A DNA stretch of 64,000 bases from Algoriphagus aestuariicola (GTDB lineage: Bacteria; Bacteroidota; Bacteroidia; Cytophagales; Cyclobacteriaceae). The DNA lies in the NCBI RefSeq assembly GCF_017254835.1, contig NZ_JAFKCW010000002.1:496001-560000 (forward strand). The letters are read 5' to 3'. Shown one piece after another: positions 1 to 10,300 of the stretch. The notes below the pieces were generated by a model, which was not told the origin of the DNA, searched no databases, and worked only from the letters and a program-made list of their open reading frames with translations. Positions within the stretch are counted from its first letter, which is position 1; each line of letters opens with the position of its first letter. A program made the translations under genes and the position numbers.

Positions 1-3
1 TAA

Positions 4-1260
4 ATGCAACTCATCAAAGCAGAGATCATCGCAATAGGAGATGAATTGCTCTATGGGCAAATCATGGACACCAATTCCCACTGGATCAGCCAAGAGCTGG
101 ATCTCATAGGCGTGAAGGTGGTGAGAAAAACCACTGTCGGAGACCGGCGGGATGACATCCTCGCCGCTTTTGCCGAGGCAGAAAAACGGGCCGATCTTAT
201 CCTGATCACAGGTGGTCTGGGCCCGACCCAAGACGATCTGACCAAGCCTTTGTTGGCGGAGTACTTCGGTTGCGGAATCATCGAATTTCCAGATGCCGTC
301 GCTGCCGTCACCGATTTTTTCCTGAAAAGAGGTAGAGAAATCACTCCACTCAATGTCTTGCAGGGCCATCTGCCCTCCTGCTGCACCTACGTTCCCAATG
401 AAGTCGGTACCGCTCCAGGGATGTGGTTTGAAAAAAACGGGGGCTACTGGATGTCCATGCCAGGCGTTCCCCATGAGATGAAAAAGCTGATGAAGGACTT
501 TGTCCTGCCCAAGTTGCCGGAGATTTTTGAGCTGCCAGTCATCTATCACAAAGTCGTCAAGACAGTTGGGATTGGAGAAAGCTGGCTTGCCGACCTGATC
601 CGTGATTGGGAGAATGCACTACCCGAACATATTAAACTTGCTTACCTGCCCTCTTTGGGACAGGTAAGGCTTAGATTGACGGCTTTTGGGACCGACCAAA
701 CAAAACTCACAGCCGAAGTCGCTGATCAAATCGATCTGGTATTGCCGCGCATAAGAAACTACGTCTACGGCTATGACGGTGAGACGCTGGAATCCGCCAC
801 TGGAAATCTTTTGAAGAAGTCTGGGAAAACTTTAGCTTTGGCCGAAAGCTGCTCTGGAGGCTACGTTTCCCATTTGGTCACCAGCATTCCCGGAAGCTCA
901 GCCTACTTCAACGGATCGGTAGTCCCCTACCACAACCAGTTTAAGCAATATATTCTGGGGGTCTCAGCCCAAACGCTGGAATCCAAGGGTGCGGTGAGTG
1001 AAGAGACAGTCCGAGAGATGGCTCAGGGTGTGAGAAAAATCTTCGGTTCGGATATTGGGCTTAGCAGTAGCGGAATAGCCGGACCTGATGGAGGAACAGC
1101 TGAAAAACCGGTAGGTACGGTCTGGATCGCTTGTGCCGGAGAGGGTTTTGTAGAGACCAGAAAGCTTCAACTGGGGCAGGATCGATTGCTGAATATTCAA
1201 ATAACGGCCGTCGCTGTTTTGAATTTGCTAAGGATTTGTCTGATCCAGAACAACAAATAA
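4..1260 (+). CDS. cinA: CinA family protein (nicotinamide-nucleotide amidase)
   Basis: 418 aa, the usual full length for two-domain CinA. Residues about 5-172 form the MoaB/MogA-like (COG1058) domain, with GDELLYGQ at 12-19 and TGGLGPTQDD near 69-78. Residues about 265-410 are the PncC-type amidase domain, with ESCSGG around residue 280 and GIAGPDGG around 357. In characterised homologues the C-terminal domain deamidates nicotinamide mononucleotide to nicotinate mononucleotide for NAD recycling, and the N-terminal domain hydrolyses ADP-ribose. Cytoplasmic; no signal peptide. The ATG lies only 3 nt into the window, so its promoter is not visible. The next gene follows after 87 nt containing a candidate promoter, so the two are probably transcribed separately. 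Confidence 0.95.
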   Translation: MQLIKAEIIAIGDELLYGQIMDTNSHWISQELDLIGVKVVRKTTVGDRRDDILAAFAEAEKRADLILITGGLGPTQDDLTKPLLAEYFGCGIIEFPDAVAAVTDFFLKRGREITPLNVLQGHLPSCCTYVPNEVGTAPGMWFEKNGGYWMSMPGVPHEMKKLMKDFVLPKLPEIFELPVIYHKVVKTVGIGESWLADLIRDWENALPEHIKLAYLPSLGQVRLRLTAFGTDQTKLTAEVADQIDLVLPRIRNYVYGYDGETLESATGNLLKKSGKTLALAESCSGGYVSHLVTSIPGSSAYFNGSVVPYHNQFKQYILGVSAQTLESKGAVSEETVREMAQGVRKIFGSDIGLSSSGIAGPDGGTAEKPVGTVWIACAGEGFVETRKLQLGQDRLLNIQITAVAVLNLLRICLIQNNK

Positions 1261-1276
1261 AATTTTACATTCAAGG

Positions 1277-1308
1277 TTTGGGTACGAGATATATAAAATT
1301 TAATTTTA
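1277..1308 (+). promoter_or_regulatory. Candidate Bacteroidota promoter for the E2 gene
   Basis: TTTG at 1277-1280, a 20-nt spacer, then TAATTTTA at 1301-1308. This fits the Bacteroidota -33 TTTG / -7 TAnnTTTG pattern with one mismatch in the last base of the -7 box. It lies about 40 nt before the ATG at 1348. Inferred from pattern only. Confidence 0.4.
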
Positions 1309-1347
1309 AATCTTGAATTTAAACCCAATTAAATTACTTCAATCGCT

Positions 1348-2640
1348 ATGGCAAGTGTAGAAATGCTGATGCCCAAAATGGGTGAAAGTATTATAGAAGG
1401 CACCATCCTCACCTGGCTGAAGAAGGAAGGTGATTCGATCGAACAGGATGAATCGGTATTGGAGGTCGCCACAGACAAGGTCGATACCGAAGTGCCCGCC
1501 ACCCACGGTGGGATCCTAAAAAAAATCCTTGCCAAGGAGGGTGAAGTGATCGCCGTAGGAGCACCAATTGCCTTAATTGAAACCAACTCTGAAAATGGGG
1601 TGGCGGAGGTATCGCTAACAGTATCCGAATCCAAGAAAGAAGAACTCGTTGCTGCCGCACCCGGAAATACCGCCTCAATTTTGGCTCAGCCTGCTCCAGC
1701 CTTGGAATCCATTTCTGAGGATGGACGTTTTTACTCTCCCTTAGTAAAAAACATCGCGAAGGAAGAAGGAATCTCCATGACAGAGCTTTCCAAAATTCCG
1801 GGAAGCGGAAAGGGAAACCGCGTCACAAAAGAAGACATGCTGGCTTATGTCCAGAAAAGACACGAAAGTCCCGCTTCGACCAAACCCGCACCTTCCATCT
1901 CCGAGCCCAGAGTTCAAGTCAGCATTTCCGCTTCGGATGAAATCATCGAAATGGACAGAATGCGGAAAATGATCTCCCAGCGCATGGTTGAGTCCAAGCG
2001 GATCTCTGCACACGTCACTTCCTTTGTCGAGGCAGATATGACTAACATCGTGCTCTGGAGAGAGAAAAACAAAAACGCTTACCGGGCCAAATATGGAGAA
2101 GGGATTACCTTCACCCCGTTTTTCATCGAGGCAATTGCCCGAGCGATTCGGGATTTCCCGATGATCAACATCTCCGTCGACGGAGACCGAATCATTAGGA
2201 AAAAGGATATTAATATCGGAATGGCTGTTGCGCTGCCCTCAGGGAATCTGATCGTACCCGTAATCCGAAATGCCGACCAACTCAACCTAGTCGGGGTATC
2301 CAAAAAAGTAAATGACCTCGCAAACCGCGCCAGAAACAACAAACTCACTGCCGATGACTTGGCCGGGGGTACTTATACCGTATCAAACGTTGGCTCCTTT
2401 GGAAACGTAATGGGCACTCCCATCATCCCGCAGCCACAAGTAGCTATCATGGCTGTAGGCGCAATCGTGAAAAAACCTGCCGTGGTGGAGACAGCTACGG
2501 GCGACGTAATCGCAATACGCCACAAGATGTTCCTTTCACATTCCTACGATCACCGCGTCGTAGATGGAGCCTTGGGAGGAATGTTTGTACGACGGGTAGC
2601 GGATTATCTGGAGGAGTTTGACCTACGCACAGACATCTAA
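1348..2640 (+). CDS. Dihydrolipoamide acyltransferase, E2 of a 2-oxo acid dehydrogenase complex
   Basis: 430 aa with the classic E2 order. The N-terminal lipoyl domain (about 3-78) has the lipoylated lysine K44 in the motif TDKVD. The E3-binding peripheral domain is at about 127-165. A Pro/Ser/Ala-rich linker leads to the catalytic acyltransferase domain (about 200-428), ending with the HxxxD active site, H402 and D406 in SYDHRVVDG. It transfers the acyl group from E1 to CoA in the cytoplasm. One lipoyl domain and the overall sequence suit a branched-chain or generic 2-oxo acid complex better than a multi-lipoyl pyruvate dehydrogenase, but substrate cannot be fixed here. E1 and E3 genes are not adjacent, so the complex must be encoded in pieces. 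The window also carries IcmF, which would handle isobutyryl-CoA from valine; a metabolic link is inference. Confidence 0.93.
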   Translation: MASVEMLMPKMGESIIEGTILTWLKKEGDSIEQDESVLEVATDKVDTEVPATHGGILKKILAKEGEVIAVGAPIALIETNSENGVAEVSLTVSESKKEELVAAAPGNTASILAQPAPALESISEDGRFYSPLVKNIAKEEGISMTELSKIPGSGKGNRVTKEDMLAYVQKRHESPASTKPAPSISEPRVQVSISASDEIIEMDRMRKMISQRMVESKRISAHVTSFVEADMTNIVLWREKNKNAYRAKYGEGITFTPFFIEAIARAIRDFPMINISVDGDRIIRKKDINIGMAVALPSGNLIVPVIRNADQLNLVGVSKKVNDLANRARNNKLTADDLAGGTYTVSNVGSFGNVMGTPIIPQPQVAIMAVGAIVKKPAVVETATGDVIAIRHKMFLSHSYDHRVVDGALGGMFVRRVADYLEEFDLRTDI

Positions 2641-2645
2641 TAGTA

Positions 2646-2671
2646 CATGGCTCCGGGAAATCGGAGCCATG
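2646..2671. terminator. Perfect stem-loop between convergent genes
   Basis: A 10-bp perfect stem (CATGGCTCCG / CGGAGCCATG) with a GGAAAT loop sits in the 33-nt gap between the E2 stop and the kinase stop. There is no strong T tract on either side, so it is a weak or RNA-processing type terminator, possibly serving both strands. Confidence 0.5.
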
Positions 2672-2673
2672 AT

Positions 2674-5526
2674 TCAATCCGCCCGTTCCCTTACTTTTCT
2701 GTAGTAATACTCCAGTCGATCCGCAAGCACAGCAAGACGAATGGGCTTGGTTAGGTAATCGTTCATCCCAGAATCCAAAGCCATTTTTTTGTCTTCCTCA
2801 AACACGTTGGCTGAAAGACCTATAATCACCACATTTTCCTTGCCTAGCAGAGTTCTGATTTCGCGGGTGGCTTCCAGACCATTTTTCAAAGGCATCTGTA
2901 CGTCCATCAAAACTACGTCAAATTCTTGGTTCTTGACTTTTTCCACTGCCTCGGCTCCATTCTGGGCCACTTCAAATTCGAAGCCCAGCTGCTGAAACAT
3001 CAAAGTCATCAGTTGAAGATTGAGGTCATTGTCCTCCGCCAATAGAATCCTCAGCGGAAACTCCGTCCCCATCTCCCGGATGTCTTTCCATGTCAACTCT
3101 TCGTTTGCCTGGGGCACACTGTTCTGATCTACTTTCCTTACGATCACCGAAAACTTAAAGACAGAACCCTTGCCTACCTCACTCTCGATCTCAAGTTGGC
3201 CTCCCATGAGTTCCACAATCTTCTTGGCGATCGCCAGACCCAACCCAGTGCCTTGGTAGGTTCTTGTATTCGAACTTTCCACCTGATAAAACGGGTCAGT
3301 CAGATGCTCCAAATGCTCTGGTGCTATGCCTATGCCAGAATCCGCCACACTGAATGAGAGAAAATGAAAAAAGTCATCCACCGGATTCAACTCCATTCTC
3401 ACCCCAACCTTTCCCAGTTCCGGAGTGAATTTGATCGCATTTCCAATCAAGTTCAGCAGTACCTGGTTGATTTTTCCCTTATCTCCCTCCAAGATTGTCT
3501 TCTCAAATTCGCCGTAGGTCAACTCAAGTTTGATTTTCTTTTTGCCGGCCAGCCCTGAAAGGATTTTAATCTGGTCTTTCAGCTCCTCAACGGGGTCAAA
3601 CGGAACGGGTTGGATATCGATTTTACCCGACTCGATCTTGGAATAGTCAAGAATATCCCGGATGATGCTCAGGAGAGAGTTTCCTGAGTTCTTGATGATT
3701 TCGACATACTGCTTCTGAATCCGGTTGAGGTTGGTACTTTCCAGCAGATCGATGATGCCCAGCAGGCCGTTCATCGGGGTGCGGATCTCGTGGCTCATAT
3801 TGGCCAAAAAATCAGATTTCGCGCGGCTTGCCTGATCCGCGGCATTCATCGCTTCGACTAGGCCCTTTTCCCAGATTTTCTGGCCAGTGATATCCTTGGA
3901 GATGGACATGATCTGATTTTCATCCAAAGGAAAAAACCTCATTTCGTAGTGTCTTTCGCCCAGCGGGGTATGCCAGACGACATCTATGGTTTGGATGCTG
4001 TTGGTATTTTTGGCCCGCTCGAATACCTTCGCGATATCATCGGCCTGCCCGTGGGGCACAAATTCGTGCAGGGATTTACCCAAGGTGGAATTGGCCGATT
4101 CGAAGAGGTTCTTCCTGTCCTGAACATGAAAATCCAACACAACTCCCTCGTTGTTATAGATAAAAATGGTATCGGGTATGTTACTGATCAGGGACCTAAG
4201 TCGGTTTTCACTTTGCTCCAATTCCTGCCGTGCTAGATATTGCGCCGTGATATCTGTGCCAATACCCATCCCGCCACACATTCTTCCCTGCTCGTCAAAA
4301 AGCAGCTTTTCAAAGACCTTCACCCTGATCTTTTCCCCATTCGGCTTGGTAAAATCATATTCCAAATCCACCAAATGTCTACCTTCCATCAAGGCTTTGA
4401 TGGTCTCGGATTTGACGTTATTGGCCTCGGGGTGCTCGGAATCAACTTTGAAAGCTTCCAAAAACTCCTGCTTGGAATGTCCTAGGACTTCCTCCACCTC
4501 GTCGGAGACTTTTGTGATTTCACCCTTGTAGTCATGAAAAAACACGAAGCCCTTCATCTCCTGCAACAAGAGGTTCTGCTGATCAAACAAGGTGGATATC
4601 TCCCGGAGGTTCTCCTCCTGCACCTTGATCGAGTCGATGTTTCCTTTGAGGGAAATGAGAAAAAACGCCACCGTTCCTATCAGCAGAATTACCACACCCA
4701 AAAACAAGAGAAAGTAGGTGCTGTAGATCCCAGAGGTAAGCCCATCCATCGGTACCAAAAACATCAGGGAGGCAGAAGTATCCGAATTGGCGTAGCTAAA
4801 TGGGTATTGGGCTAAAATTCCCAAATATTGCTCATCCCCTTTTTCCCATTCCACCTCATAAAAACCCTTCAGCCCGAGGCCGATATCGGCTTTGACCGCG
4901 TTTAGGTCATCCTCGTCGAGCAATGCCTGCTGCTGCCTCGCCCACCGGCGGAGTGGTATGAGGTTGGATTTATAAAGCAGAAACTTTTCCCCTCCTGGAT
5001 CCAGGTAAAAATTGGTAACGTACTCCTCGGTATAGGCAGGGATATCCAGCGTGTAGAGAATCCGAAAACCACCTTCTCCCTTTACCAAAAGCTGGGAATC
5101 TTCCTCTCTCCCCGGAAATGCCACCAGCGATCTTTTTCTGATGAAATCGTTCGTTTCCGTCATCTCAAAGACCAGCGTGGAATCCACCATATCCACCATC
5201 ACTGAGTCAAGCATCCCGGGAAAACTCGTGAAGGTCCTCCTCACAGCAACCGTAAACTCGTCTTTGAAATCCTCCTCGTCCAGGTCAGGGTCTTCCAGAA
5301 ATGCCATCAAAACGCCGGACTCCTCCTTGAAACGACTCAATTCCATTTCCAGGCTCCTGGCCGCAAGTTCGGTTTGCTTGATCAGAAACTCCCGTCTGGA
5401 ATTCATCTGCGAAAAGGAAATCGCGTTGAAAAAACTGTAGCCCAAAGCAATCACCAAAACGACCAACAAGCTTCCCACAATGGAAGTCAGCCAAAAGTTG
5501 GACCGGTCGATGAATTTTCTGGCCAT
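2674..5526 (-). CDS. Hybrid sensor histidine kinase with periplasmic sensor, PAS domains and receiver
   Basis: About 950 aa from the ATG at 5526. The frame is open further upstream, but the ATG overlaps the preceding stop by one base (TGATG), which strongly favours this start. A first membrane helix (about 12-34), a periplasmic region of some 230 residues resembling a Cache sensor, and a second helix (about 268-292) are followed by two PAS-like regions (about 315-560). The HisKA domain carries MSHEIRTP with the phospho-acceptor H579. The HATPase domain follows (about 690-815, with DSGIGI and GTGLGLAI). A C-terminal receiver (about 826-940) has D875 in MDVQMP. It should sense an extracytoplasmic signal and pass phosphate to its own receiver and then to an unidentified partner; no separate response regulator or Hpt gene is next to it. 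It is coupled to the upstream Cache lipoprotein, a likely sensing partner. Confidence 0.93.
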   Translation of the reverse strand: MARKFIDRSNFWLTSIVGSLLVVLVIALGYSFFNAISFSQMNSRREFLIKQTELAARSLEMELSRFKEESGVLMAFLEDPDLDEEDFKDEFTVAVRRTFTSFPGMLDSVMVDMVDSTLVFEMTETNDFIRKRSLVAFPGREEDSQLLVKGEGGFRILYTLDIPAYTEEYVTNFYLDPGGEKFLLYKSNLIPLRRWARQQQALLDEDDLNAVKADIGLGLKGFYEVEWEKGDEQYLGILAQYPFSYANSDTSASLMFLVPMDGLTSGIYSTYFLLFLGVVILLIGTVAFFLISLKGNIDSIKVQEENLREISTLFDQQNLLLQEMKGFVFFHDYKGEITKVSDEVEEVLGHSKQEFLEAFKVDSEHPEANNVKSETIKALMEGRHLVDLEYDFTKPNGEKIRVKVFEKLLFDEQGRMCGGMGIGTDITAQYLARQELEQSENRLRSLISNIPDTIFIYNNEGVVLDFHVQDRKNLFESANSTLGKSLHEFVPHGQADDIAKVFERAKNTNSIQTIDVVWHTPLGERHYEMRFFPLDENQIMSISKDITGQKIWEKGLVEAMNAADQASRAKSDFLANMSHEIRTPMNGLLGIIDLLESTNLNRIQKQYVEIIKNSGNSLLSIIRDILDYSKIESGKIDIQPVPFDPVEELKDQIKILSGLAGKKKIKLELTYGEFEKTILEGDKGKINQVLLNLIGNAIKFTPELGKVGVRMELNPVDDFFHFLSFSVADSGIGIAPEHLEHLTDPFYQVESSNTRTYQGTGLGLAIAKKIVELMGGQLEIESEVGKGSVFKFSVIVRKVDQNSVPQANEELTWKDIREMGTEFPLRILLAEDNDLNLQLMTLMFQQLGFEFEVAQNGAEAVEKVKNQEFDVVLMDVQMPLKNGLEATREIRTLLGKENVVIIGLSANVFEEDKKMALDSGMNDYLTKPIRLAVLADRLEYYYRKVRERAD

Positions 5527-6539
5527 CAATAATTGGGGAATACCTGTATCAAAAACCAATCTATCCCAATAAAGGGCACACAAATCGCCCGGCTGAGATT
5601 AGTCTCCTCGTCAAACTCAAACCTGTCTTTCTTTTCGAGCAAAAACTGCTGCGCCATTTCCCTCACCTCCCTGCTTTTGCTGCTGAAAAGGTTGAAATCT
5701 GAAATCCTGAAGTAATCCGAATGGATAGTCTCCCGGTAGACGTGGTTTTTCAGGGGAGGCATACTAAGGGATTCAATCGCCCCTGCCTTTCCAGCAACAA
5801 TTTCCCCTTTAGCGTTTACCATCAATATTTCCCCCTCCACGGCATCCATGTAGTTTTGTACCAAGTCGCTGACAGTAAAATCTACTCCCAAAACCGCAAA
5901 TAACTGATCGCCGTCGTAAATGGGATGAATGAGCGATATTATCCAACCCTTTCCCGCTGGATCCACGTAGGGCTCCGGGATCCAAACGAGGCCTTTTGAG
6001 GGATTGTGCTCCAAGTCGGCCTTATAGTAAAAATTGAACTTGGTCACGTCAATGTCGGTATCAATGATATTTTTGACGTCATAGGCCGGAAATACCCGGC
6101 TTACCTGCATGGCAGAATTGGAGTAAATCTGTGCGGTACGTGGGTTGCCCTTGATAAATTCGGCAAAAAGCGAATCGAGTGAATTGGTCAAGACCACTTC
6201 TTCCTCGGCCATTTTGCGATCTGGCGTAGAATTGAGGATGATCACCGAGCTGAGAGTGGAATCCTGGCCGGGAAGGTTGGTGGATATCGCCCCGACAAAG
6301 TGATAGGGACTGGGTGGTGCCACCCGCAGGACGGAGTCCTTCTTAGAGACTATTTCCTCATAGTAGTGCGCGATGGTATCGATATCGGTCGCCATCCTTT
6401 CCCCATGATAGATCATCTCTTGGATCACACCATTGAGTTTTTCGAAGTCCTGCTCGGGAAATTTCTCCTCCGAAGCACCGCAACCCACCATGAAAGCTAA
6501 TCCCCCTAGACTGATCGAGCCTATTCTAAAAAGACGCAT
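5526..6539 (-). CDS. Lipoprotein with a Cache-like (PDC) sensor domain
   Basis: 337 aa. The N-terminus is a lipoprotein signal peptide: a short positive stretch, a hydrophobic core, and a lipobox MVGC with the acylated cysteine at C20. The mature protein resembles PDC/Cache extracellular sensor domains, with a segment near residues 190-225 (GWIISLIHPIYDG, then LFAVLGVDFT) typical of such folds, but it has no membrane helix or signalling domain of its own. It is therefore probably an anchored ligand-binding protein. Its TGA overlaps the ATG of the hybrid kinase by one base, so both are made together. Inference: it acts as an accessory receptor that presents a small molecule to the kinase sensor. 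The ligand is unknown. Confidence 0.75.
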   Translation of the reverse strand: MRLFRIGSISLGGLAFMVGCGASEEKFPEQDFEKLNGVIQEMIYHGERMATDIDTIAHYYEEIVSKKDSVLRVAPPSPYHFVGAISTNLPGQDSTLSSVIILNSTPDRKMAEEEVVLTNSLDSLFAEFIKGNPRTAQIYSNSAMQVSRVFPAYDVKNIIDTDIDVTKFNFYYKADLEHNPSKGLVWIPEPYVDPAGKGWIISLIHPIYDGDQLFAVLGVDFTVSDLVQNYMDAVEGEILMVNAKGEIVAGKAGAIESLSMPPLKNHVYRETIHSDYFRISDFNLFSSKSREVREMAQQFLLEKKDRFEFDEETNLSRAICVPFIGIDWFLIQVFPNY

Positions 6540-6562
6540 AAGTCAATCCGATTTCAGGGAAA

Positions 6563-6802
6563 TTAGAGATTTTCAAGCTGCGAACGAAAAGTTTTTCCCA
6601 TTTCGTCAAATCTAAGCTTTACTTTTTCGAAGAACTCCCCCGCAAGAAAAAGCTCGAGATCTTGCTCATCCAGAATATCGGTCTCACTGAGCTTAAATGT
6701 CTGCTCCATCGGACCGAGCTCAAACTTGAGGATATATTTATTATTCCAGGAGAAAATGCTGATCCGCACTTCCTCCCGGGTCAACTCTTTGACGACTCTC
6801 AT
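6563..6802 (-). CDS. Small conserved-looking hypothetical protein coupled to the OsmC gene
   Basis: 79 aa, acidic, no signal peptide or membrane helix. I recognise no family. It alternates short beta-like hydrophobic segments (KYILKFELG, TFKLSE) with a charged helical C-terminus. Its ATG overlaps the stop of the upstream OsmC gene in an ATGA arrangement (6799-6802), a strong sign that it is real and translated with it. It ends 24 nt before the Cache lipoprotein start, so all four genes from 7218 down to 2674 could be one transcript. A role related to the OsmC protein is only guessed from position. Confidence 0.7.
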   Translation of the reverse strand: MRVVKELTREEVRISIFSWNNKYILKFELGPMEQTFKLSETDILDEQDLELFLAGEFFEKVKLRFDEMGKTFRSQLENL

Positions 6803-7218
6803 TCGGGTCTTCTTACCTCCGACTTATAGCTTATATTTGACTTCAGCGAGGAAGCTACGGAGCAATACTTATCCACGGAAAGCGCCACTACCTTGGCAAA
6901 CTCCTCCTCTGTAGCATTGGGGGACACAATTACAAAGGTCAGCTCAATGTCAGTGAAAAAGGCCGGAACACCGTCATTTCTGGTTCCTTCTACTTCTACA
7001 AAAAACTCAACGATCTCTCTCCTCTTCTTTTTCATCATCAATACGGCATCCACAGAGGCGCAGCTTCCCAGTGCAGAGAGTAGCAGGTCCATGGGTGACT
7101 GGGCACGCTTGTGTTCGGGATCATACATGTCAATGTTGACCAGATTGCCCTGGAGGTTTAGTGCTTCGTACTCAAGGTCCGCCTTCATGCGGACGGTGAC
7201 ATTTCTTTTATTCGCCAT
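6799..7218 (-). CDS. OsmC/Ohr family protein
   Basis: 139 aa, typical length. It has the family pattern of an N-terminal beta-sheet, then the helix SPMDLLLSALGSCAS with the first reactive cysteine, and the second conserved cysteine in SVDKYCSVAS. OsmC and Ohr proteins are cytoplasmic dimers that use this cysteine pair to reduce organic hydroperoxides. The sequence looks more like the general OsmC (YhfA-like) branch than Ohr, so the substrate is uncertain. The ATG at 7218 fits the family start. It is the first gene of the minus-strand group that continues into the small coupled gene and the Cache lipoprotein/kinase pair. Confidence 0.9.
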   Translation of the reverse strand: MANKRNVTVRMKADLEYEALNLQGNLVNIDMYDPEHKRAQSPMDLLLSALGSCASVDAVLMMKKKRREIVEFFVEVEGTRNDGVPAFFTDIELTFVIVSPNATEEEFAKVVALSVDKYCSVASSLKSNISYKSEVRRPE

Positions 7219-7315
7219 TCTATTATTGATTGTCTATTTAAGTCCTGCGAAAACCCCATTGAATTCTGGCGGCGTTCGGAAGACAGTTGGTCTTTTAATT
7301 CAAATTTCGGTCTAC

Positions 7316-10300
7316 TTACATATTTCTGCGATACTGCCCTCCCACTTCGTAGAGCGCCTTGGTGATTTGCCCCAAAGAGCAGACTTTCGATGTCTCCATC
7401 AGCCTGGCAAAAACGTTTTCGTTTTTTACCGCGGCGGCCTGGAGTTCCTTTAAAAGCTCGTGTTCCAAACCTTCGTAAGCTTGGTGTAAGTTCCTCAAAG
7501 TTTGGATTTGAGCTTCCTTCTCGTCTTTGTTTGCGCGGATCACTTCACCCGGAGTCACCGTGGGAGAGCCTTCCGAAGAAAGAAACGTATTCACGCCGAT
7601 GATAGGAAACTCACCGGTATGCTTGAGCATCTCATAGTGAAGGCTTTCCTCCTGGATCTTCCCTCGCTGATACATGGTCTCCATAGCGCCGAGCACGCCT
7701 CCTCTTTCGGTAATCCGATCGAATTCCGCATACACAGCTTCCTCTACCAAATCTGTCAATTCCTCAATCACAAATGCGCCTTGAAGCGGGTTTTCGTTTT
7801 TAGCCAAACCCAATTCTTTATTGATTATCAGCTGGATAGCCATCGCACGCCGAACGGAAGCTTCAGTAGGCGTGGTGATAGCTTCGTCATAGGCATTGGT
7901 GTGCAGCGAATTGCAATTGTCATAGATCGCATAGAGCGCCTGAAGGGTCGTTCTAATGTCGTTGAAATCTATCTCTTGTGCATGCAGTGAGCGTCCGGAG
8001 GTTTGGATATGGTATTTCAACATCTGCGAGCGCTCATTCGCACCATACTTCAGCTTCATTGCTTTCGCCCAAATCCTCCTCGCCACTCGTCCGATGACGG
8101 CATACTCTGGGTCTATTCCGTTGGAGAAAAAGAAGGAAAGGTTTGGCGCGAAATCATTCACGTTCATCCCACGTGAGACATAATATTCCACATAGGTGAA
8201 GCCATTGGAAAGTGTCAGCGCAAGCTGCGTGATCGGATTGGCACCAGCTTCTGCTATGTGGTAGCCAGATATGGAAACCGAATAGAAGTTTCTTACATTC
8301 TGTTCAATGAAATATTGCTGCACATCCCCCATCAACCTAAGAGAAAACTCGGTCGAAAAGATGCAGGTATTTTGAGCCTGATCTTCTTTGAGGATATCCG
8401 CCTGCACCGTGCCCCTCACTTTGGACAGCGTGTCGGCTTTGATATTTTCATAGACTTCCTTTGGCAAAACCTGATCGCCTGTCACTCCCAGAAGCATCAA
8501 TCCCAAACCATTGTTTCCGTCAGGGATTGCCCCTTTGTAGGCAGGCTTCGCGAGGCCTTTCTTCTTGTAGATCGCCTCGATTTTTTCCAAAACCTCCACT
8601 TCAAGACCATTGGCTTTGATGTAAACTTCGCATTGCTGGTCAATGGCCGCATTCATGAAAAATGCCGTCATCGTCGCCGCAGGCCCATTGATCGTCATCG
8701 ACACAGAGGTCATTGGATCTACGAGATTGAAGCCAGAATATAGCTTTTTGGCGTCATCGAGACAGCAGACGTTCACTCCCGAATTTCCAATCTTGCCGTA
8801 GATATCCGGCCTGTAGTCCGGATCCTCTCCGTAAAGCGTCACCGAATCGAAGGCTGTCGAAAGCCTCTTGGCCGGCATCCCGGCAGATACGTAGTGAAAG
8901 CGTTTGTTCGTGCGCTCTGGGCCTCCCTCTCCAGCAAACATCCGCGTTGGATCTTCGCCTTCCCTTTTGAAAGGAAAAACACCGGCTGTGTAAGGAAACT
9001 TACCCGGTACGTTTTCTCTCAGGCTCCATTTCAGCAGCTCACCCCAAGCCTCATATTTCGGCAAAGCAACCTTTGAAATCCTGGAATTTGAAAGGGAAGT
9101 GGCATAGGTCTGTATTCTAATTTCTTTGTCCCTAACCTTGAATACATAAAAATCCTCGCCGTATTTGGCGGCTTCGGCAGGCCATTCCTCCAGCCATTTT
9201 TTGTTTTTCGGATCGAGGCTCAACTCAACCTGCGCATACACTTCCTGGAGCTCTTTCACAAGCCGGTCAGCATCAGCCACCTTTGCAGCCTTGATCGCAT
9301 TGATGGACTTTTGGATGCTGTAGAGTTGCTGGGCAATCTCCTTTTGCTCCTCTACCCATTGGTCATAGTTTCGGTTGATTTCCGTGATTTCGCTCAAGTA
9401 GCGGGTTCGAGCAGGTGGAATGATGTAAATTTTCTCGGATGTCCCAGTCGTCAACTCTGAATTGCTTTCCCAGCCCCGAAACTTCTCATTTACTTTTCCA
9501 ATGACTGCGCGGTAGAGCTGATTCATCCCGGGATCGTTAAACTGGGACGCTATAGTCCCGAAAACCGGAATATTCTCATCCTGAATATCCCACAGGTTGT
9601 GGTTTCGTTTGTATTGTTTTTTGACATCTCGGATTGCGTCCAGTGCGCCACGCTTGTCAAATTTGTTGAGCGCGATCACATCCGCAAAGTCCAGCATGTC
9701 GATCTTCTCCAGCTGCGAGGCCGCCCCATACTCTGGGGTCATCACATAAAGGGAAAGGTCGGAATGCTCTATGATCTCGGTGTCAGACTGTCCGATACCG
9801 GAAGTTTCTAGGATAATCATATCAAATCCCGCCGCCTTCACTGTGTCTACCGCATCCTGGACATATTTGGAAAGCGCCAGATTGGATTGGCGGGTCGCCA
9901 AAGAGCGCATGAACACCCTCGGGTGATGGATGGAGTTCATTCGGATTCGGTCTCCGAGAAGAGCTCCACCAGTTTTCCGCTTCGACGGATCGACCGATAT
10001 GATTGCCAGTGCCTTATCCTCAAAATCCAAGATGAATCTCCTGACCAGTTCATCGACAAGCGAAGACTTCCCAGCCCCACCCGTACCGGTGATACCCAGT
10101 ACCGGCGTCTTGCCATTCTTGCTTTGCTTTCTCACTCGCTCGAGGAGCGCTAAGGATTTTTCGGGGAAATTTTCAAAGGCTGATATGGCTCGGGCAACGT
10201 GCTCTTTATGGTCTTTTTCAAGGGAAAACCCTTCGGGAAGCTCATCTCCAATAGGAAAGTCACATCGCCGCACCATATCATTGATCATGCCCTGAAGGCC

